Positions 8,848-18,451 of a DNA stretch of 64,000 nucleotides are shown here, one piece after another. The stretch spans positions 186,001 through 250,000 of the forward strand of contig NZ_JACDUS010000004.1 in the NCBI RefSeq assembly GCF_013761005.1. The letters are read 5' to 3'. Origin of the DNA: Desulfosalsimonas propionicica (GTDB lineage Bacteria > Desulfobacterota > Desulfobacteria > Desulfobacterales > Desulfosalsimonadaceae). A program made the position numbers and the translations under genes. How positions within the stretch are numbered: the stretch's first letter is position 1; every line of letters begins with the position of its first letter. Under the pieces are notes generated by a model. It was not told the DNA's origin and ran no database searches. It saw only the letters and a program-made list of their open reading frames with translations.

Positions 8848-9717
8848 TTAAAACAATTGTTTCCATGTGCCAACAGCCCAGGCGCCAGCCACAACGGCCG
8901 AACAAACGGCCATGCACAACCTCTGGCCCCGGGTGCTGATGGTTTTATGGACCCCGGCATATCCGATTCCGATAAATATGCCAACAAGAAATCCAAACAA
9001 GTGGGCAGCCAGATCCACGTGCTCACCTGCGCCCAGAAACCCCAGCAATGCCAGGCCGCAGGCCAGGGGCAGCCAGGCTCCCGCCTTTTTCCGGAATACA
9101 ACACGCCGGCGCAGAAACTGGTAACCCGACAAAATGCCAATGGCGCCGAACACGGCTGTGGATGCGCCGATGGACACGTGACCGGATTCATACATCACGG
9201 CATTGACCATATTTCCCCCGGCGCCGGCGGCCAGGATCATGAGCATGCCCGCTCCCCATCCGGCCACGTGGCAGACAGCCGTGGCAAACACGGCCAATCC
9301 GGCCATATTGCCGAGCAGATGCACGGCATCGGCATGCAGCATCAGGGCGGTCACAGTACGGTAAAACTCGCCGTCCATAATTTTCCATGCAGAAGCCCCG
9401 AAATCGTTCCAAACCGCATGGATATCGGCTGTGCGGGAAACACCCGCATACACCGCCGCCATGAACGCTGCTGTCCAAATGCCCGCATATCCGTGATCCT
9501 GCTCCGGCAGCGGGTTTTGATCAATAACATCAGACGGCCGGTTTTCCCGGAAATAGCTGTCCACGGCACACCGCGCACGGGAAAAATCCCGGGCCGCAAC
9601 CCATATACCCCACCCATTGCTGTCTTTGCGCACCCGAAAGGGAATCCCGGAGGCCTTCAAAATCAATCCGCACAAATCCGCACTGTCAGCGGACATGTTA
9701 TCATAGAGTTCTATCAT
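8848..9717 (-). CDS. Rhomboid-family intramembrane serine protease
   Basis: 289 residues. Residues 1-60 resemble a small DUF2007-like domain (LKASGIPFRVRK...GWGIWVAARDFSRA). The rest is a rhomboid core of about six helices. It has HADAVHLLGN, the catalytic Ser in GASTAVFG, and the catalytic His in the last helices (HVDLAAHLFGFLVG). These enzymes cleave substrates within the membrane; the substrate here is unknown. The start codon lacks a strong ribosome-binding site. Confidence 0.88.
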   Translation of the reverse strand: MIELYDNMSADSADLCGLILKASGIPFRVRKDSNGWGIWVAARDFSRARCAVDSYFRENRPSDVIDQNPLPEQDHGYAGIWTAAFMAAVYAGVSRTADIHAVWNDFGASAWKIMDGEFYRTVTALMLHADAVHLLGNMAGLAVFATAVCHVAGWGAGMLMILAAGAGGNMVNAVMYESGHVSIGASTAVFGAIGILSGYQFLRRRVVFRKKAGAWLPLACGLALLGFLGAGEHVDLAAHLFGFLVGIFIGIGYAGVHKTISTRGQRLCMAVCSAVVAGAWAVGTWKQLF

Positions 9718-9743
9718 GGGTGGTTAAATCCGTTTTCCACGGG

Positions 9744-9774
9744 TTGACAAATCCAAAACAAGCATCATTATATG
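9744..9774 (+). promoter_or_regulatory. Possible sigma70 promoter of htpG
   Basis: TTGACA at 9744-9749 is a perfect -35. The best -10 (TATATG, 9769-9774) is 19 nt away, longer than ideal. It lies about 95 nt before the htpG start. I saw no CIRCE inverted repeat and no sigma32-type CCCCAT element nearby. Confidence 0.4.
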
Positions 9775-9868
9775 GACAAACCAAGCACGCGGCACAAAGC
9801 CTTCCTTTTGTGGAATCCGGTTTACAAGCCATTGGACAATAACACAACATAAAAACAGGAGTCGGACC

Positions 9869-11794
9869 ATGACACCAAAAGCCGAAACCTATGAATTTCA
9901 AACCGAAGTCAAGCAACTGCTCAACATTATCATCAATTCCCTGTATTCCAACAAGGAGATTTTTCTCAGGGAACTGATTTCAAACGCATCAGACGCCATT
10001 GACAAGGCCAGCTTTCAGGCCCAGACCGATCCGGACATTCTCGGCGATGACACGGAATTTAAAATCAAGCTGGCCGCCGACAAGGAAAACAAAACCCTGA
10101 CTGTTTCGGACAACGGCATCGGCATGACAAAAGACGAGGTCAAGGAAAACCTGGGAACAATCGCCAAAAGCGGCACTGCGGCGTTTTTGGAGGCTCTTGA
10201 AAAATCCAGGAAGGAAGACGCCCTGACCCCGGAACTCATCGGCCAGTTCGGCGTGGGTTTTTACAGCGCGTTTATCGCTGCCGACAAGGTCACGGTGGTC
10301 ACCCGGGCGGCCGGCGAGCAAAGCGCAACCCGTTGGGAATCAGCCGGAGACGGATCCTATACCATCGAAGAAACCGACAAGCCGGGCCGCGGCACGGACG
10401 TGATCCTGCATCTTTCCCCAAAGGTCCTGGAAGACGAGGATTTCACGGAGGAATGGACAATCCGGCGCATTGTCAAGCGCCATTCGGATTTTGTGCGCTA
10501 CCCCGTGGTCATGGACGTGGAGCGCGAGGAACCCGAAACCGACGCAGACGGCAATCCCGTTGAAGGCGGGGAGAAGAAAAAAGTTGTCCGGGAAGAAACC
10601 CTGAATTCCATGAAGGCCATCTGGGCCAAAAACAAAAACGAGATCACCGACGAGGAATACAACGACTTTTATTCCCATATCTGCCATGACTGGAACCCGC
10701 CTCTGGATCGGATGCACATCAAGCTCGAGGGAATGACCGAATACACCGCCCTGCTCTACATCCCGTCCCAGGCGCCCTTTGACCTGTTTTCCCCGGAGCG
10801 GCAGCACGGGGTTCAGCTTTACAGCCGGCGAGTTTTTATCATGGAAAACTGCCGGGAACTGCTCCCCGAATATCTGCGGTTTATCCGCGGAGTGGTGGAT
10901 GCCCCGGACCTGAATTTAAACATCAGCCGGGAACTGCTCCAGCAGGATGCCCTGGTGCGCAACATCCGCAAGAACCTGGTCAAAAAGATTCTTGAAAAAC
11001 TCGAAAACATGGATGGCGACACCTTTGAAAAATTCTACAATGAATTCGGTGCGGTGTTAAAAGAAGGGGTTTATTCGGACTTTGAAAACCGCGACCGGCT
11101 CACAAAGCTGATCCGTTACAAGACCACCAAGTCAGAAGACAAATGGCGCTCATTGACCGAGTATGTCAATGACATGAAATCCGACCAGAATCACATCTAT
11201 TACATCACGGGCGACAACTTAAGCGCCATGCTAAACAGCCCGCATTTGGAAGCCCTCAAGGAAAAGGACTATGAAGTCCTGCTCATGACCGACCCGGTAG
11301 ATGAATTCGTTGTGCAGACACTGACGGAATTTGAGGGCAAAACCCTGCAAAGCGCGGAAAAAGGCGATCTCGACATTGACGAAACAGATGAAAAACAATC
11401 CGAAACCTACGCGGATCTGTTTACCAAAATCCAGGGCTATCTGGATGAAACAGTCAAATCGGTAAAGCCCTCCTCGCACCTGAAAAACTCGGTTTCCTGT
11501 CTTTCCGGGGATGCATATGACATGAGCGCATACATGGAAAAGCTGCTCAAGGCTTCGGGCCAGACCGTACCTCAGTCCAAACGGATACTGGAGCTAAACA
11601 CCAGCCATCCGGTCATGGAAAAAATCCGGCAGATCCATGAAAACAGCCCGGATGACGAGTCGCTGAAGGATTACAGCCACCTGCTCTATGACCTGGCGGT
11701 CATTGCCGAAGGCGGAAAGGTGGAAAACCCGTCGCGCTTTAACAAAATGGTGGGCGATCTCATGGCCGGGGCCATCGGGTCCAAAGCCGCATAA
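9869..11794 (+). CDS. htpG: Molecular chaperone HtpG (Hsp90)
   Basis: ATP-dependent cytoplasmic chaperone. At 641 residues it is full length. It shows the GHKL ATP-site motifs [18 protein letters not shown] and [11 protein letters not shown]. The middle domain has the [13 protein letters not shown] and [12 protein letters not shown] segments, and a C-terminal dimerisation domain follows. As in other bacterial Hsp90s there is no MEEVD tail. The start has CAGGAG 7 nt upstream. It is flanked by genes on the opposite strand, so it is monocistronic. Confidence 0.97.
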   Translation: MTPKAETYEFQTEVKQLLNIIINSLYSNKEIFLRELISNASDAIDKASFQAQTDPDILGDDTEFKIKLAADKENKTLTVSDNGIGMTKDEVKENLGTIAKSGTAAFLEALEKSRKEDALTPELIGQFGVGFYSAFIAADKVTVVTRAAGEQSATRWESAGDGSYTIEETDKPGRGTDVILHLSPKVLEDEDFTEEWTIRRIVKRHSDFVRYPVVMDVEREEPETDADGNPVEGGEKKKVVREETLNSMKAIWAKNKNEITDEEYNDFYSHICHDWNPPLDRMHIKLEGMTEYTALLYIPSQAPFDLFSPERQHGVQLYSRRVFIMENCRELLPEYLRFIRGVVDAPDLNLNISRELLQQDALVRNIRKNLVKKILEKLENMDGDTFEKFYNEFGAVLKEGVYSDFENRDRLTKLIRYKTTKSEDKWRSLTEYVNDMKSDQNHIYYITGDNLSAMLNSPHLEALKEKDYEVLLMTDPVDEFVVQTLTEFEGKTLQSAEKGDLDIDETDEKQSETYADLFTKIQGYLDETVKSVKPSSHLKNSVSCLSGDAYDMSAYMEKLLKASGQTVPQSKRILELNTSHPVMEKIRQIHENSPDDESLKDYSHLLYDLAVIAEGGKVENPSRFNKMVGDLMAGAIGSKAA

Positions 11795-11841
11795 ACCTAT
11801 TTTTAAAATCTGAAACGCTCAATTTGGGTAAGATAAAAACC

Positions 11842-12522
11842 TTATCTGGATTCCTGCTCCGGGCCGGTGCCGATTTTTTTCAGGTTGGCCAGCTGCCTTT
11901 CAGCAGTCTCAATGGCGCTGCGGCCGGCCCGGTGCATGGGATCAAACACAAGGATTTTTTCCCATATTTCAATGGCATCCTCAAGGCGTTCCTGCCGGTA
12001 GGCTGAAATCCCTTCTTCCATGAGCTGCTGGGCGCATTGGGCAATGCCGGCATCCAGCTCGGCCGGGGTTAAACGGATCTTCGAGGCAAGGGCCGGATCT
12101 TGCGGGTAATGCTTTTGTGCCGCACGAAACAGCGGGCCCGCCTCTGCCGCCCGGCCCTGCTCCAGCCTGGATTTGGCCTCCCGAATGGCCTGATTGACCG
12201 CCCGGACATAGACGGATGACACATGCTGACCACAGCCCCCCTGCCGGACGTTTTCCCCCACGCCGTCAAGGGCGGCCAGCACATTGCCCTGCGCCAGGCC
12301 GCGCTCGATTCTGTTTTTCTGTTCCGCATCCTCATTCTGCCGGGAAGTGGTTTTTCCGGAACTGTCCCGGGACAGTCCGTCTTTTTCATTTGCGGACACT
12401 GGAGCTTCTTTCTGATCCGTGCCTGCGGGAAAATCCGGCCACTGCACCGGAATATAACTGCAGCCGCTGAAAAACAGCAACCCGGTTAACAATACATGGA
12501 ATAAAAACTTTTTTATCTTCAT
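11842..12522 (-). CDS. Putative lipoprotein with TPR-like helices
   Basis: 226 residues beginning with a lipoprotein signal peptide (KKFLFHVLLTGLLFFSGC, lipobox Cys at about 21). The mature part is Gln/Ala/Glu-rich and helical, with two TPR-like units (FRAAQKHYPQDPALASKIRL; EDAIEIWEKILVFDPMHRAG). The start overlaps the stop of the HD-GYP gene by 4 nt, so the two are translationally coupled. This suggests an envelope accessory role for that receptor. No specific family was recognised. Confidence 0.7.
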   Translation of the reverse strand: MKIKKFLFHVLLTGLLFFSGCSYIPVQWPDFPAGTDQKEAPVSANEKDGLSRDSSGKTTSRQNEDAEQKNRIERGLAQGNVLAALDGVGENVRQGGCGQHVSSVYVRAVNQAIREAKSRLEQGRAAEAGPLFRAAQKHYPQDPALASKIRLTPAELDAGIAQCAQQLMEEGISAYRQERLEDAIEIWEKILVFDPMHRAGRSAIETAERQLANLKKIGTGPEQESR

Positions 12523-13886
12523 ATGGCCTCGCCGGCAAAAGGGATTTCCCCGACTTCGTCAAATTCATTTAAGGCTTCTAAAAATATATCGGCCAGATGC
12601 GGGCAAAATTGAATGCCTCTGTAATTTTTTATTTCCCTGGCCGCGTCTTTTCTGGACCGGCCCGTGCGATAGGGCCGGGAGGTGGTCATGGCATCAAAGC
12701 AGTCGGCAATGGCCACAATTCTGGCATGCAGATGAATTTGCTCGCCTTTAAGACCGTATGGATAGCCGTTGCCGTTATACCACTCGTGATGCTGGAGCAC
12801 TGCGGGAAGATATTTGTGCAAAGATGCGGACAGCCGCAGGATATCCGCGCCATGCACCGGATGCTGCTGAATAATGGCATATTCTTCTTTGGTCAGGGGT
12901 TCGGTTTTGGCCAGAATCCTGTCCGGGATTTTGATTTTTCCGATATCATGGAGAAAACAAGCCATTTCCAGCTCTTTTAACGCCTCCCGGTCCAGTCCCA
13001 GTTTTTTGCCCATCTGCAAAGACAGCCAGGCCACCCTGGCCGAATGGCCGAGGGTATACTGGTCCCGGGCATCCAGGGCAGCGGCCAGTATGCGCACCAT
13101 GGAGGTATAGGATTCCTCCAGGTTTTGGGCGTAGCTTTCCAGGCTCTGCTGCTGGGCCTGAAGCATTTTTGACATTTCATTGAAATTCCGGGTCAGCTCG
13201 CCGAGCTCATCGCGGGACGTGACCTTGATCTCCACGCCCCTTTTACCGGACTTGACCCGGGAAACCCCGGCGGCCAGCCGTTTGACCGGCGCGGTAAAAA
13301 ACGAAGACAGCACCAGGGTTCCGGCCACGCCAAAACCCAGGGTCAGGATGGCAATCAGGCCGATCTTTCTGCGGGCGGCCTGTCTGGCAGACGCCAGGAC
13401 ATCGGCTTTCAAGCCGATAATCACATCCCCGACCCGGTTTTCGGCAAACCGAATCGGGGTTTTAAACTCGTAGCAAGCCACTCCGTCCCGCTTAATTTTC
13501 TTTGTCTGAAAATTATCCGTGCGCCTGACCATAGGACCTTTAATATCAGCAAAGGCCTCTCCCACGGCAGACAACCGGTTATGGGCCAATATGACGCCAT
13601 TGTGGTCCACAATGCTCATATAGGCCACATCGCTCTGGGATTCTGTGATTTTGGACACCAGGTTGTCCAGGGCCAGTTGATTTTCGGACAAAATGCTGAA
13701 TCCGGCAGGCGTAGCCGCGCTCAGGGCCACAGAAGACCCTCTTTTGATCAGGGAATCCAGCAGAAAATCATTCATTATGGAAGTCACCACCACGGCGGAA
13801 CCAAATGTTGTGGCAGCGATAAGGATCAAAGTTACCAGGGTCATCTTCAAACCAATGCCCCAGGGGCGGTTCCAGAACCAGGTCAT
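12519..13886 (-). CDS. Membrane HD-GYP domain protein (HAMP-linked)
   Basis: About 455 residues. A first TM helix (MTLVTLILIAATTFGSAVVV) precedes an extracytoplasmic sensor region. A second TM helix (IGLIAILTLGFGVAGTLVL) leads into a HAMP region (VKRLAAGVSRVKSG...RDELGELTRNFNEM) and a coiled coil. The HD-GYP output domain follows with FLHDIGKIKIPDRIL, HPVHGADIL, LQHHEWYNGNGYP and FDAMTTSRPYR. HD-GYP proteins hydrolyse cyclic-di-GMP. The ATG at 13886 has AAGGAG upstream; an earlier ATG at 13967 would add 27 non-conserved residues. It overlaps the downstream lipoprotein gene by 4 nt. Confidence 0.88.
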   Translation of the reverse strand: MTWFWNRPWGIGLKMTLVTLILIAATTFGSAVVVTSIMNDFLLDSLIKRGSSVALSAATPAGFSILSENQLALDNLVSKITESQSDVAYMSIVDHNGVILAHNRLSAVGEAFADIKGPMVRRTDNFQTKKIKRDGVACYEFKTPIRFAENRVGDVIIGLKADVLASARQAARRKIGLIAILTLGFGVAGTLVLSSFFTAPVKRLAAGVSRVKSGKRGVEIKVTSRDELGELTRNFNEMSKMLQAQQQSLESYAQNLEESYTSMVRILAAALDARDQYTLGHSARVAWLSLQMGKKLGLDREALKELEMACFLHDIGKIKIPDRILAKTEPLTKEEYAIIQQHPVHGADILRLSASLHKYLPAVLQHHEWYNGNGYPYGLKGEQIHLHARIVAIADCFDAMTTSRPYRTGRSRKDAAREIKNYRGIQFCPHLADIFLEALNEFDEVGEIPFAGEAI

Positions 13887-13986
13887 GCCGGGACGTTCTC
13901 CTTGATACATCACATCTGCAGCGCGCAAATCCCGCAGGAACAATTCCGCGCCCGCATTTTCGTGCAACCATCTCTAGCACAAAAAA

Positions 13987-14763
13987 TCATTTTCGCCAAT
14001 TCATAAGAGCGCCACCCTGCCCCTGCGCCATTAATTTTCGGAAATTGCCACCGGCAATGGCCTTTTGCAGATTTTCTGAAAGGGGCAGCTCCCGGATTTT
14101 GTTCAACTCACTCACAGGGTCGCCAAACGGGAAATCCGAGCCGAACATAATCCGGGTGCCGCCGTAGCATTCGATATAATTCAGGATTTCATCCCGGGAG
14201 GCGAGGCTGGTATCCGTGTGGACCCGGGGATTTTCCCAGAGTCCGCTTCTTGCAATAGCCCGGTATCCGCCGTTTAGCATGCCCAGATGCGGGATGATCA
14301 CATTGACACCCCGGGCAATTTCATTGACAAACCGCAGGGTATTGGAAAGCTCTTCTTCAAACACCACAGGCACTCCCCGGCGCCGAATTTCGGCCACTGC
14401 CGCAACACAGGCCGGATCTTCATAGCGATATACCGGTTCATCCGCATGCCGATGCCATTTGATCCCGCAATGCCGGTCATCAAGCTGCTCCACGGCAAAA
14501 TCGTTCCAGATGAAAAAGTACGGAAAAACCTGCAATTCGCGGTTTTCCAGGCTGAGCAAATAACGGTTGGAGGCCTTTCGCTGCTTTTGCCATGCTTTGT
14601 TATCAGCAAAATCCGGATCATTGCGGTCATAGATTTCCATAACCGGAGAAAACATGGCCGCGCCTTCAATGGAACTATTTTTAACCGCAGCCAGGTAATC
14701 TTCAAACGCCTGGGGCGGAAAGCGATCATAGATTCCGCAATGGGCATGAGCGTCAACAATCAT
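13987..14763 (-). CDS. Amidohydrolase-family (TIM-barrel) metal hydrolase
   Basis: 258 residues from the ATG preceded by GGGAG at 7 nt. The frame stays open upstream, but that part is not conserved. The metal-binding HxH is in IVDAHAHCG, a later His in IIPHLGML, and the catalytic Asp in MFGSDFPFG. This places it in amidohydrolase family 2 (TatD/ACMSD-like barrels). The substrate is unknown. Confidence 0.8.
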   Translation of the reverse strand: MIVDAHAHCGIYDRFPPQAFEDYLAAVKNSSIEGAAMFSPVMEIYDRNDPDFADNKAWQKQRKASNRYLLSLENRELQVFPYFFIWNDFAVEQLDDRHCGIKWHRHADEPVYRYEDPACVAAVAEIRRRGVPVVFEEELSNTLRFVNEIARGVNVIIPHLGMLNGGYRAIARSGLWENPRVHTDTSLASRDEILNYIECYGGTRIMFGSDFPFGDPVSELNKIRELPLSENLQKAIAGGNFRKLMAQGQGGALMNWRK

Positions 14764-14852
14764 TGCAGTTCTCCCTTTTCGTCGGTAAATGACAATTTGG
14801 TATTTTATAATATTTCCCGCCTTCCTGCAATCCCGTGCTGCCCGGTGTGCTT

Positions 14853-14886
14853 GCAGAAAGCAAGCCCTGCGGCCGGGGTCAGTTTT
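14853..14886 (+). repeat. Solo arm of the nested-hairpin element
   Basis: GCAGAAAGCAAGCCCTGCGG continuing into CCGGGGTCAGTTTT closely matches one outer arm of the element at 8581-8781 (complement of about 8749-8782), without a partner arm. It is directly followed by a GATGGCGCTGTAAAAAG repeat. It lies in the 546-nt gap between the amidohydrolase and the kinase. Apart from this and the hairpin at 15104-15217, I see nothing coding in that gap. Confidence 0.55.
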
Positions 14887-15103
14887 CAGATGGCGCTGTA
14901 AAAAGCTGCTTATCCAGCTGCGGCGATATTTCTGCAGAAAGGAAATCCATAACCGCCTTGGCTGATCGGCGGCACGAAAAAAGAGTTTCCTCGCTTCAGG
15001 AGCCTCCAGGAGCCTCAATTTCCGCTCGGGAACCCGCTTTTCCGCGCCGCTGTCAGGGTAAAGCAGTACAATTTCGGCATAGCCCAAAAAAGGAACTTCA
15101 AAT

Positions 15104-15217
15104 GAAGTTCAAGATCAAAGTTTTCGCTATTTCTAAGAATTCAGGGTACTTATATATATGTGAAATTCTGAAAAATCGCGCGTAACGCAGCTATTGAACT
15201 TTTTACGGCGCCATCAA
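15104..15217 (+). repeat. Long imperfect hairpin repeat, copy 1
   Basis: Begins GAAGTTCAAGATCAAAG and ends CTATTGAACTTTTTACGGCG then CCATCAA, so the ends are complementary. It contains a 30-nt block (GAAATTCTGAAAAATCGCGC then GTAACGCAG) identical in the copy at 62530-62656. Confidence 0.8.
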
Positions 15218-15309
15218 CGGTTTGATTGTTGACTTTGCAGGCAATTCTCATATATTTGAAATACAAGCAGTTACACAGGACCCAAAAATTTTATCCAGGG
15301 GCAAAAACC

Positions 15310-17154
15310 ATGGAAAGAGAAAAATGGATGCTCAAGGCCATCTTTGACACCATTGAAGACGGCATTTACGTGATTGATCAGAATTATACCATTGAATACA
15401 TGAATCAGCGGATGATCGAAATTTTCGGAGACGGAACCGGAGAAAAATGTCACCACCTGATTAACAACAGCGACTCGCTTTGCCCATGGTGCCGGGCTCC
15501 CGAGGTCTTCGCGGGCAAAAGCCTCCACTGGGAGCTTTATATTCCCAAAGCTGAAAAGACCTTTGCCCTCACGGAACTGCCCCTGAAAAACCCGGATGAG
15601 TCGGTTTCCAAGCTGTGCATATCCCGCGACATCACCGAGCAAAAACAGCGCGAAGCCCTGCTGGCCGCATCTGAGGAACGATACCAAAACCTGTTTGAAC
15701 ATGTGGGCGTGGGGGTTTACATCAGCAGCAAGAAAGGCCGGTTTCTGGATGCCAACCAGGCCTTTATCAACATGATGGGTTATTCCAGCAAGGAAGAGAT
15801 TTTAAACCTGGATATCACCCGTGATCTGTATGTTCGCCCCTCGGACCGGCCCAAGTTCCAGGAGATGATTGAACGCGAAGGCCGGGTGGTGCAGTATGAG
15901 GTGGATTTTAAGAAAAAGGATGGCACCCCGATCACGGTCTTGTTAACCAGCCACGTGCGTTACGACCACAACGGCAATATTCTCGGTTACGAGGGCATCA
16001 CCGAGGATCAGACCGAGCGCTACATGATGGAAAAAAAACTGCGGGAAGCCCATGATTTCATGAACAAAATCATCCAAAGCTCGCCAAGCCCCATCATGGC
16101 CGCGGACCTGAAAGGCAATATCTTCATCTGGAACCGGGCAGCGGAAGAAACCCTGGGATATCCGGCCTCGGAAACCATCGGGAAGATGCACATCACCAAA
16201 ATATACCCCGAAGGGCTGGCCTACAAAATCATGGAAATGATCCGAAGCCCCGAACACGGCGGCGTGGGTCTGCTGCGCGGCCATCCCATGCTTTACGTCC
16301 GGCGCGACGGCCAGGTCATCGACGGCTCACTTTCCGCTGCCATGATATACGATGATGACGGCAATGAGGTGGCCACAGTGGGCTCGTTTGTGGACATGAC
16401 CGAGCGCATTGAAATGGAGCGCACCCTGCGCTCCACCCAGGAACAGCTGCTCCAGTCGGAAAAACTGGCCGCCATGGGCCGGCTGACCTCCCAGATCGCC
16501 CACGAGTTAAACAACCCCCTTTTCGGAATCATGAACACCCTGGAACTGCTGAAAACCGAAATCACACCGGAAAACAAACGGCGAAAGCTTCTGGATATGT
16601 CCCTTTCAGAAACCGTTCGTCTGGCGGAAATGCTGCGCAAGATGCTGTCATTTTCCAAGCCCGACCAGGAGGAAAAAGGCCCGGTCAATATCAACACCAT
16701 TATTGATGAGCTGCTTATGCTTCATGAAAAACAGCTCCAGGAAAACAGCATCAAGATCAAAACCGAGCTTGCAGAAGCACTTCCGGAAATCAATGCGTCC
16801 AAAAACCAGATGCGGCAAGTGTTTTTAAACATGATCTCCAATGCCAAAGACGCCATGCCCGAAGGCGGAACCCTGACCTTCCGAAGCTGGCACAGAGACA
16901 AGGAGGTGTTTATCGAAATCACTGATACCGGCCAGGGCATCAAGGAAGAAGATATCAACCGGATCTTTGACTCGTTTTTCACCACAAAGGACACGGTCAA
17001 AGGCGTTGGTCTGGGCCTTTCGGTATGCTACGGGTTTATCAAGGAGCACGGCGGAGACATCAGGGTCAAAAGCAGTGCAGGAGAAGGCACGACCTTTACC
17101 ATTTCACTGCCCGCCCATGCAGGCCAGCAGGCCGGCGGCGAAAAACAGACTTGA
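15310..17154 (+). CDS. PAS-domain sensor histidine kinase
   Basis: 614 residues from an ATG with CAGGGG 9 nt upstream. No TM segment is seen, so it is probably cytoplasmic. Three PAS domains come first (about 8-115, 120-240, 245-375). They are followed by a dimerisation domain with the phospho-accepting His in SQIAHELNNPLFG and an ATPase domain (NMISNAKDAMP, DTGQGIKEED, GVGLGLSVCYG). The first PAS domain holds C47-x10-C58-x2-C61, a spacing repeated in two kinases of the Hdr cluster. No response regulator is adjacent. It ends just before the cobalamin riboswitch. Confidence 0.9.
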   Translation: MEREKWMLKAIFDTIEDGIYVIDQNYTIEYMNQRMIEIFGDGTGEKCHHLINNSDSLCPWCRAPEVFAGKSLHWELYIPKAEKTFALTELPLKNPDESVSKLCISRDITEQKQREALLAASEERYQNLFEHVGVGVYISSKKGRFLDANQAFINMMGYSSKEEILNLDITRDLYVRPSDRPKFQEMIEREGRVVQYEVDFKKKDGTPITVLLTSHVRYDHNGNILGYEGITEDQTERYMMEKKLREAHDFMNKIIQSSPSPIMAADLKGNIFIWNRAAEETLGYPASETIGKMHITKIYPEGLAYKIMEMIRSPEHGGVGLLRGHPMLYVRRDGQVIDGSLSAAMIYDDDGNEVATVGSFVDMTERIEMERTLRSTQEQLLQSEKLAAMGRLTSQIAHELNNPLFGIMNTLELLKTEITPENKRRKLLDMSLSETVRLAEMLRKMLSFSKPDQEEKGPVNINTIIDELLMLHEKQLQENSIKIKTELAEALPEINASKNQMRQVFLNMISNAKDAMPEGGTLTFRSWHRDKEVFIEITDTGQGIKEEDINRIFDSFFTTKDTVKGVGLGLSVCYGFIKEHGGDIRVKSSAGEGTTFTISLPAHAGQQAGGEKQT

Positions 17155-17179
17155 CAAATTCACAAGCACTCCATAAGCT
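17151..17179 (+). promoter_or_regulatory. Possible promoter of the cobalamin locus
   Basis: TTGACA at 17151-17156, overlapping the stop of the kinase gene. A weak -10 (TAAGCT, 17174-17179) follows at 17-nt spacing. A start near 17187 would place the transcript 5' end right at the riboswitch. Confidence 0.45.
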
Positions 17180-17191
17180 TATTAAAATCTA

Positions 17192-17367
17192 TTTTCCAGC
17201 AGGGTATGCCTCAAACAAAGGCATAAAAAGGGAATCCCGTTTAAGTCGGGGGCGGACCCGCCGCTGTAACCGGGAACGAACGCCGCACATTGCCACTGCT
17301 TTGATAAGAAGCGGGAAGGCGCGGCCAGTAGGATGATCCGGAAGCCAGAAGACCTTCCTTGCTGAAA
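17192..17367 (+). ncRNA. Cobalamin (B12) riboswitch
   Basis: The conserved core is present. The closing stem is CAGCAGG (17197-17203) with CCTTGCTG (17357-17364). Further elements are the AAAAGGGAATCCCG segment, the GGCGGACCCGCCGCTGTAACCGG junction, GCCACTG, GCGGGAAGGCG and the B12-box-like AAGCCAGAAGACCTTCC at the 3' end. It precedes cbiK and a transporter, which fits repression by adenosylcobalamin. An intrinsic terminator lies about 70 nt downstream, so control is probably by transcription attenuation. Confidence 0.95.
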
Positions 17368-17368
17368 T

Positions 17369-17407
17369 TTTCCACGGACACCGGCGCGGATATCACCGGC
17401 GTGGAAA
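17369..17407 (+). promoter_or_regulatory. Hairpin between riboswitch and terminator
   Basis: TTTCCACG (17369-17376) pairs with CGTGGAAA (17400-17407) around an inner CCGG...CCGG. It lies between the aptamer and the terminator and may be part of the expression platform. I could not find a clear antiterminator pairing with the terminator stem by eye. Confidence 0.45.
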
Positions 17408-17436
17408 TCAAAGAAGGGGTCAAGAAAGACGGGTGC

Positions 17437-17473
17437 AGCCCCCCTGAGCCAAAAAGCTCAGGGGGGCTTTTTT
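17437..17473 (+). terminator. Intrinsic terminator of the riboswitch leader
   Basis: The perfect 13-bp stem AGCCCCCCTGAGC / GCTCAGGGGGGCT closes a CAAAAA loop and is followed by a T tract. It sits 30 nt before the cbiK start codon and ribosome-binding site (AAAGGAGGG), so it would block expression of the locus when B12 is bound. Confidence 0.93.
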
Positions 17474-17503
17474 ATTCCGGAAAAATTTTAAAAGGAGGGT
17501 GAA

Positions 17504-18382
17504 ATGAAAAAAGGCTTTTTCAAACCGGTTTTGATGCTACTGATCCTGATTTTTGCTGCAGTTGCAACGGTTCAGGCCGGCAGTCCGCAGCCGGAGGAGG
17601 GCAAAACAGCAATCCTTCTGGTTACCTTTGGCACAACGTTTTCAGAGGCGCAGGCAGCTTTTGACAATATTGAAGCAGAAATCAAAACCGCCTTTGCCGA
17701 TACAACAATTCAATGGGCCTATACCTCAAAGATGATCCGCGAAAAAATGGCCCAACAGGGAAAAACGGCCCATTCCCCTTCACAGGCCCTGGAAGAAATG
17801 GCAAAACAAGGTTTTACCAAAATTTTTGTGCAGTCGCTGCACACCATTGCCGGATATGAATACCACGACCTTGTCAAAACCATACGCAAGTTTGAACATC
17901 AATCCGTTGGAGTTAAAAAAATCACCATCACCGGACCACTGCTGGCAGGACCGGAAGACATGGCCAAAACCGCCCGGGTCATACGCGAGACCATACCCGA
18001 AGATCGCACAAGCGATGAAGCGGTCGTGCTTCTGGGACACGGCACCCACCATCCGTCAAACGCCGCCTACCCGGCCCTGATGTGGCGGCTGCAGCGCGAT
18101 GACAAAAACATCTTTATCGGAACGGTGGAAGGCTTTCCCGGCTCTGAGGAAATATTGGAACAGCTTGAAAAAAATAACATATCCACGGCATGGCTCATGC
18201 CTTTTATGTCCGTGGCCGGCGATCATGCCAGAAACGACATGGCCGGGGACAGCGATGATTCCTGGAAGTCGGTTTTCGAAGCCGCAGGCATTGAATGCAA
18301 ACCTGTTTTAAAGGGTTTTGCGGAATATGATCCGTTTGTGGACATATGGGTGAGCCAGCTCCAAACGGCCATGGATCAATAA
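17504..18382 (+). CDS. cbiK: Sirohydrochlorin cobaltochelatase, exported (CbiK)
   Basis: Inserts Co2+ into sirohydrochlorin at the start of the anaerobic B12 pathway. 292 residues. The N-terminus is a clear Sec signal peptide (KK, then VLMLLILIFAAVA, cleavage about VQA/GS), so the enzyme is periplasmic, like the CbiKP form described in Desulfovibrio vulgaris. The core begins TAILLVTFGTTFSEAQAAF. Metal/porphyrin-site histidines lie in LGHGTHHPSNAAYPAL and VAGDHARNDMAG, and SLHTIAGYEYH includes a further His pair. First gene after the riboswitch, followed 70 nt later by an importer. Confidence 0.93.
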   Translation: MKKGFFKPVLMLLILIFAAVATVQAGSPQPEEGKTAILLVTFGTTFSEAQAAFDNIEAEIKTAFADTTIQWAYTSKMIREKMAQQGKTAHSPSQALEEMAKQGFTKIFVQSLHTIAGYEYHDLVKTIRKFEHQSVGVKKITITGPLLAGPEDMAKTARVIRETIPEDRTSDEAVVLLGHGTHHPSNAAYPALMWRLQRDDKNIFIGTVEGFPGSEEILEQLEKNNISTAWLMPFMSVAGDHARNDMAGDSDDSWKSVFEAAGIECKPVLKGFAEYDPFVDIWVSQLQTAMDQ

Positions 18383-18385
18383 AGC

Positions 18386-18431
18386 TGATGGCGCCATCTA
18401 AAAACTTACTTTTTACGAAACCATCAAAGTT
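18386..18431 (+). repeat. GATGGCGCCATC / GTAAAAAG-type repeat
   Basis: GCTGATGGCGCCATC, then CTTTTTACGAAACCATCAAA's near match ACTTTTTACGAAACCATCAA. It belongs to the short palindrome family of this window and fills the gap between cbiK and the permease gene. Confidence 0.6.
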
Positions 18432-18451
18432 TAAAAGATAAAGCAATTCCC

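Noticed and set aside
14764-15087. In-frame extension of the amidohydrolase to 366 residues
   Set aside because: The added 108 residues are basic and not conserved-looking, overlap repeat sequence, and the ATG at 14763 has a good GGGAG site and the HxH motif right after it.
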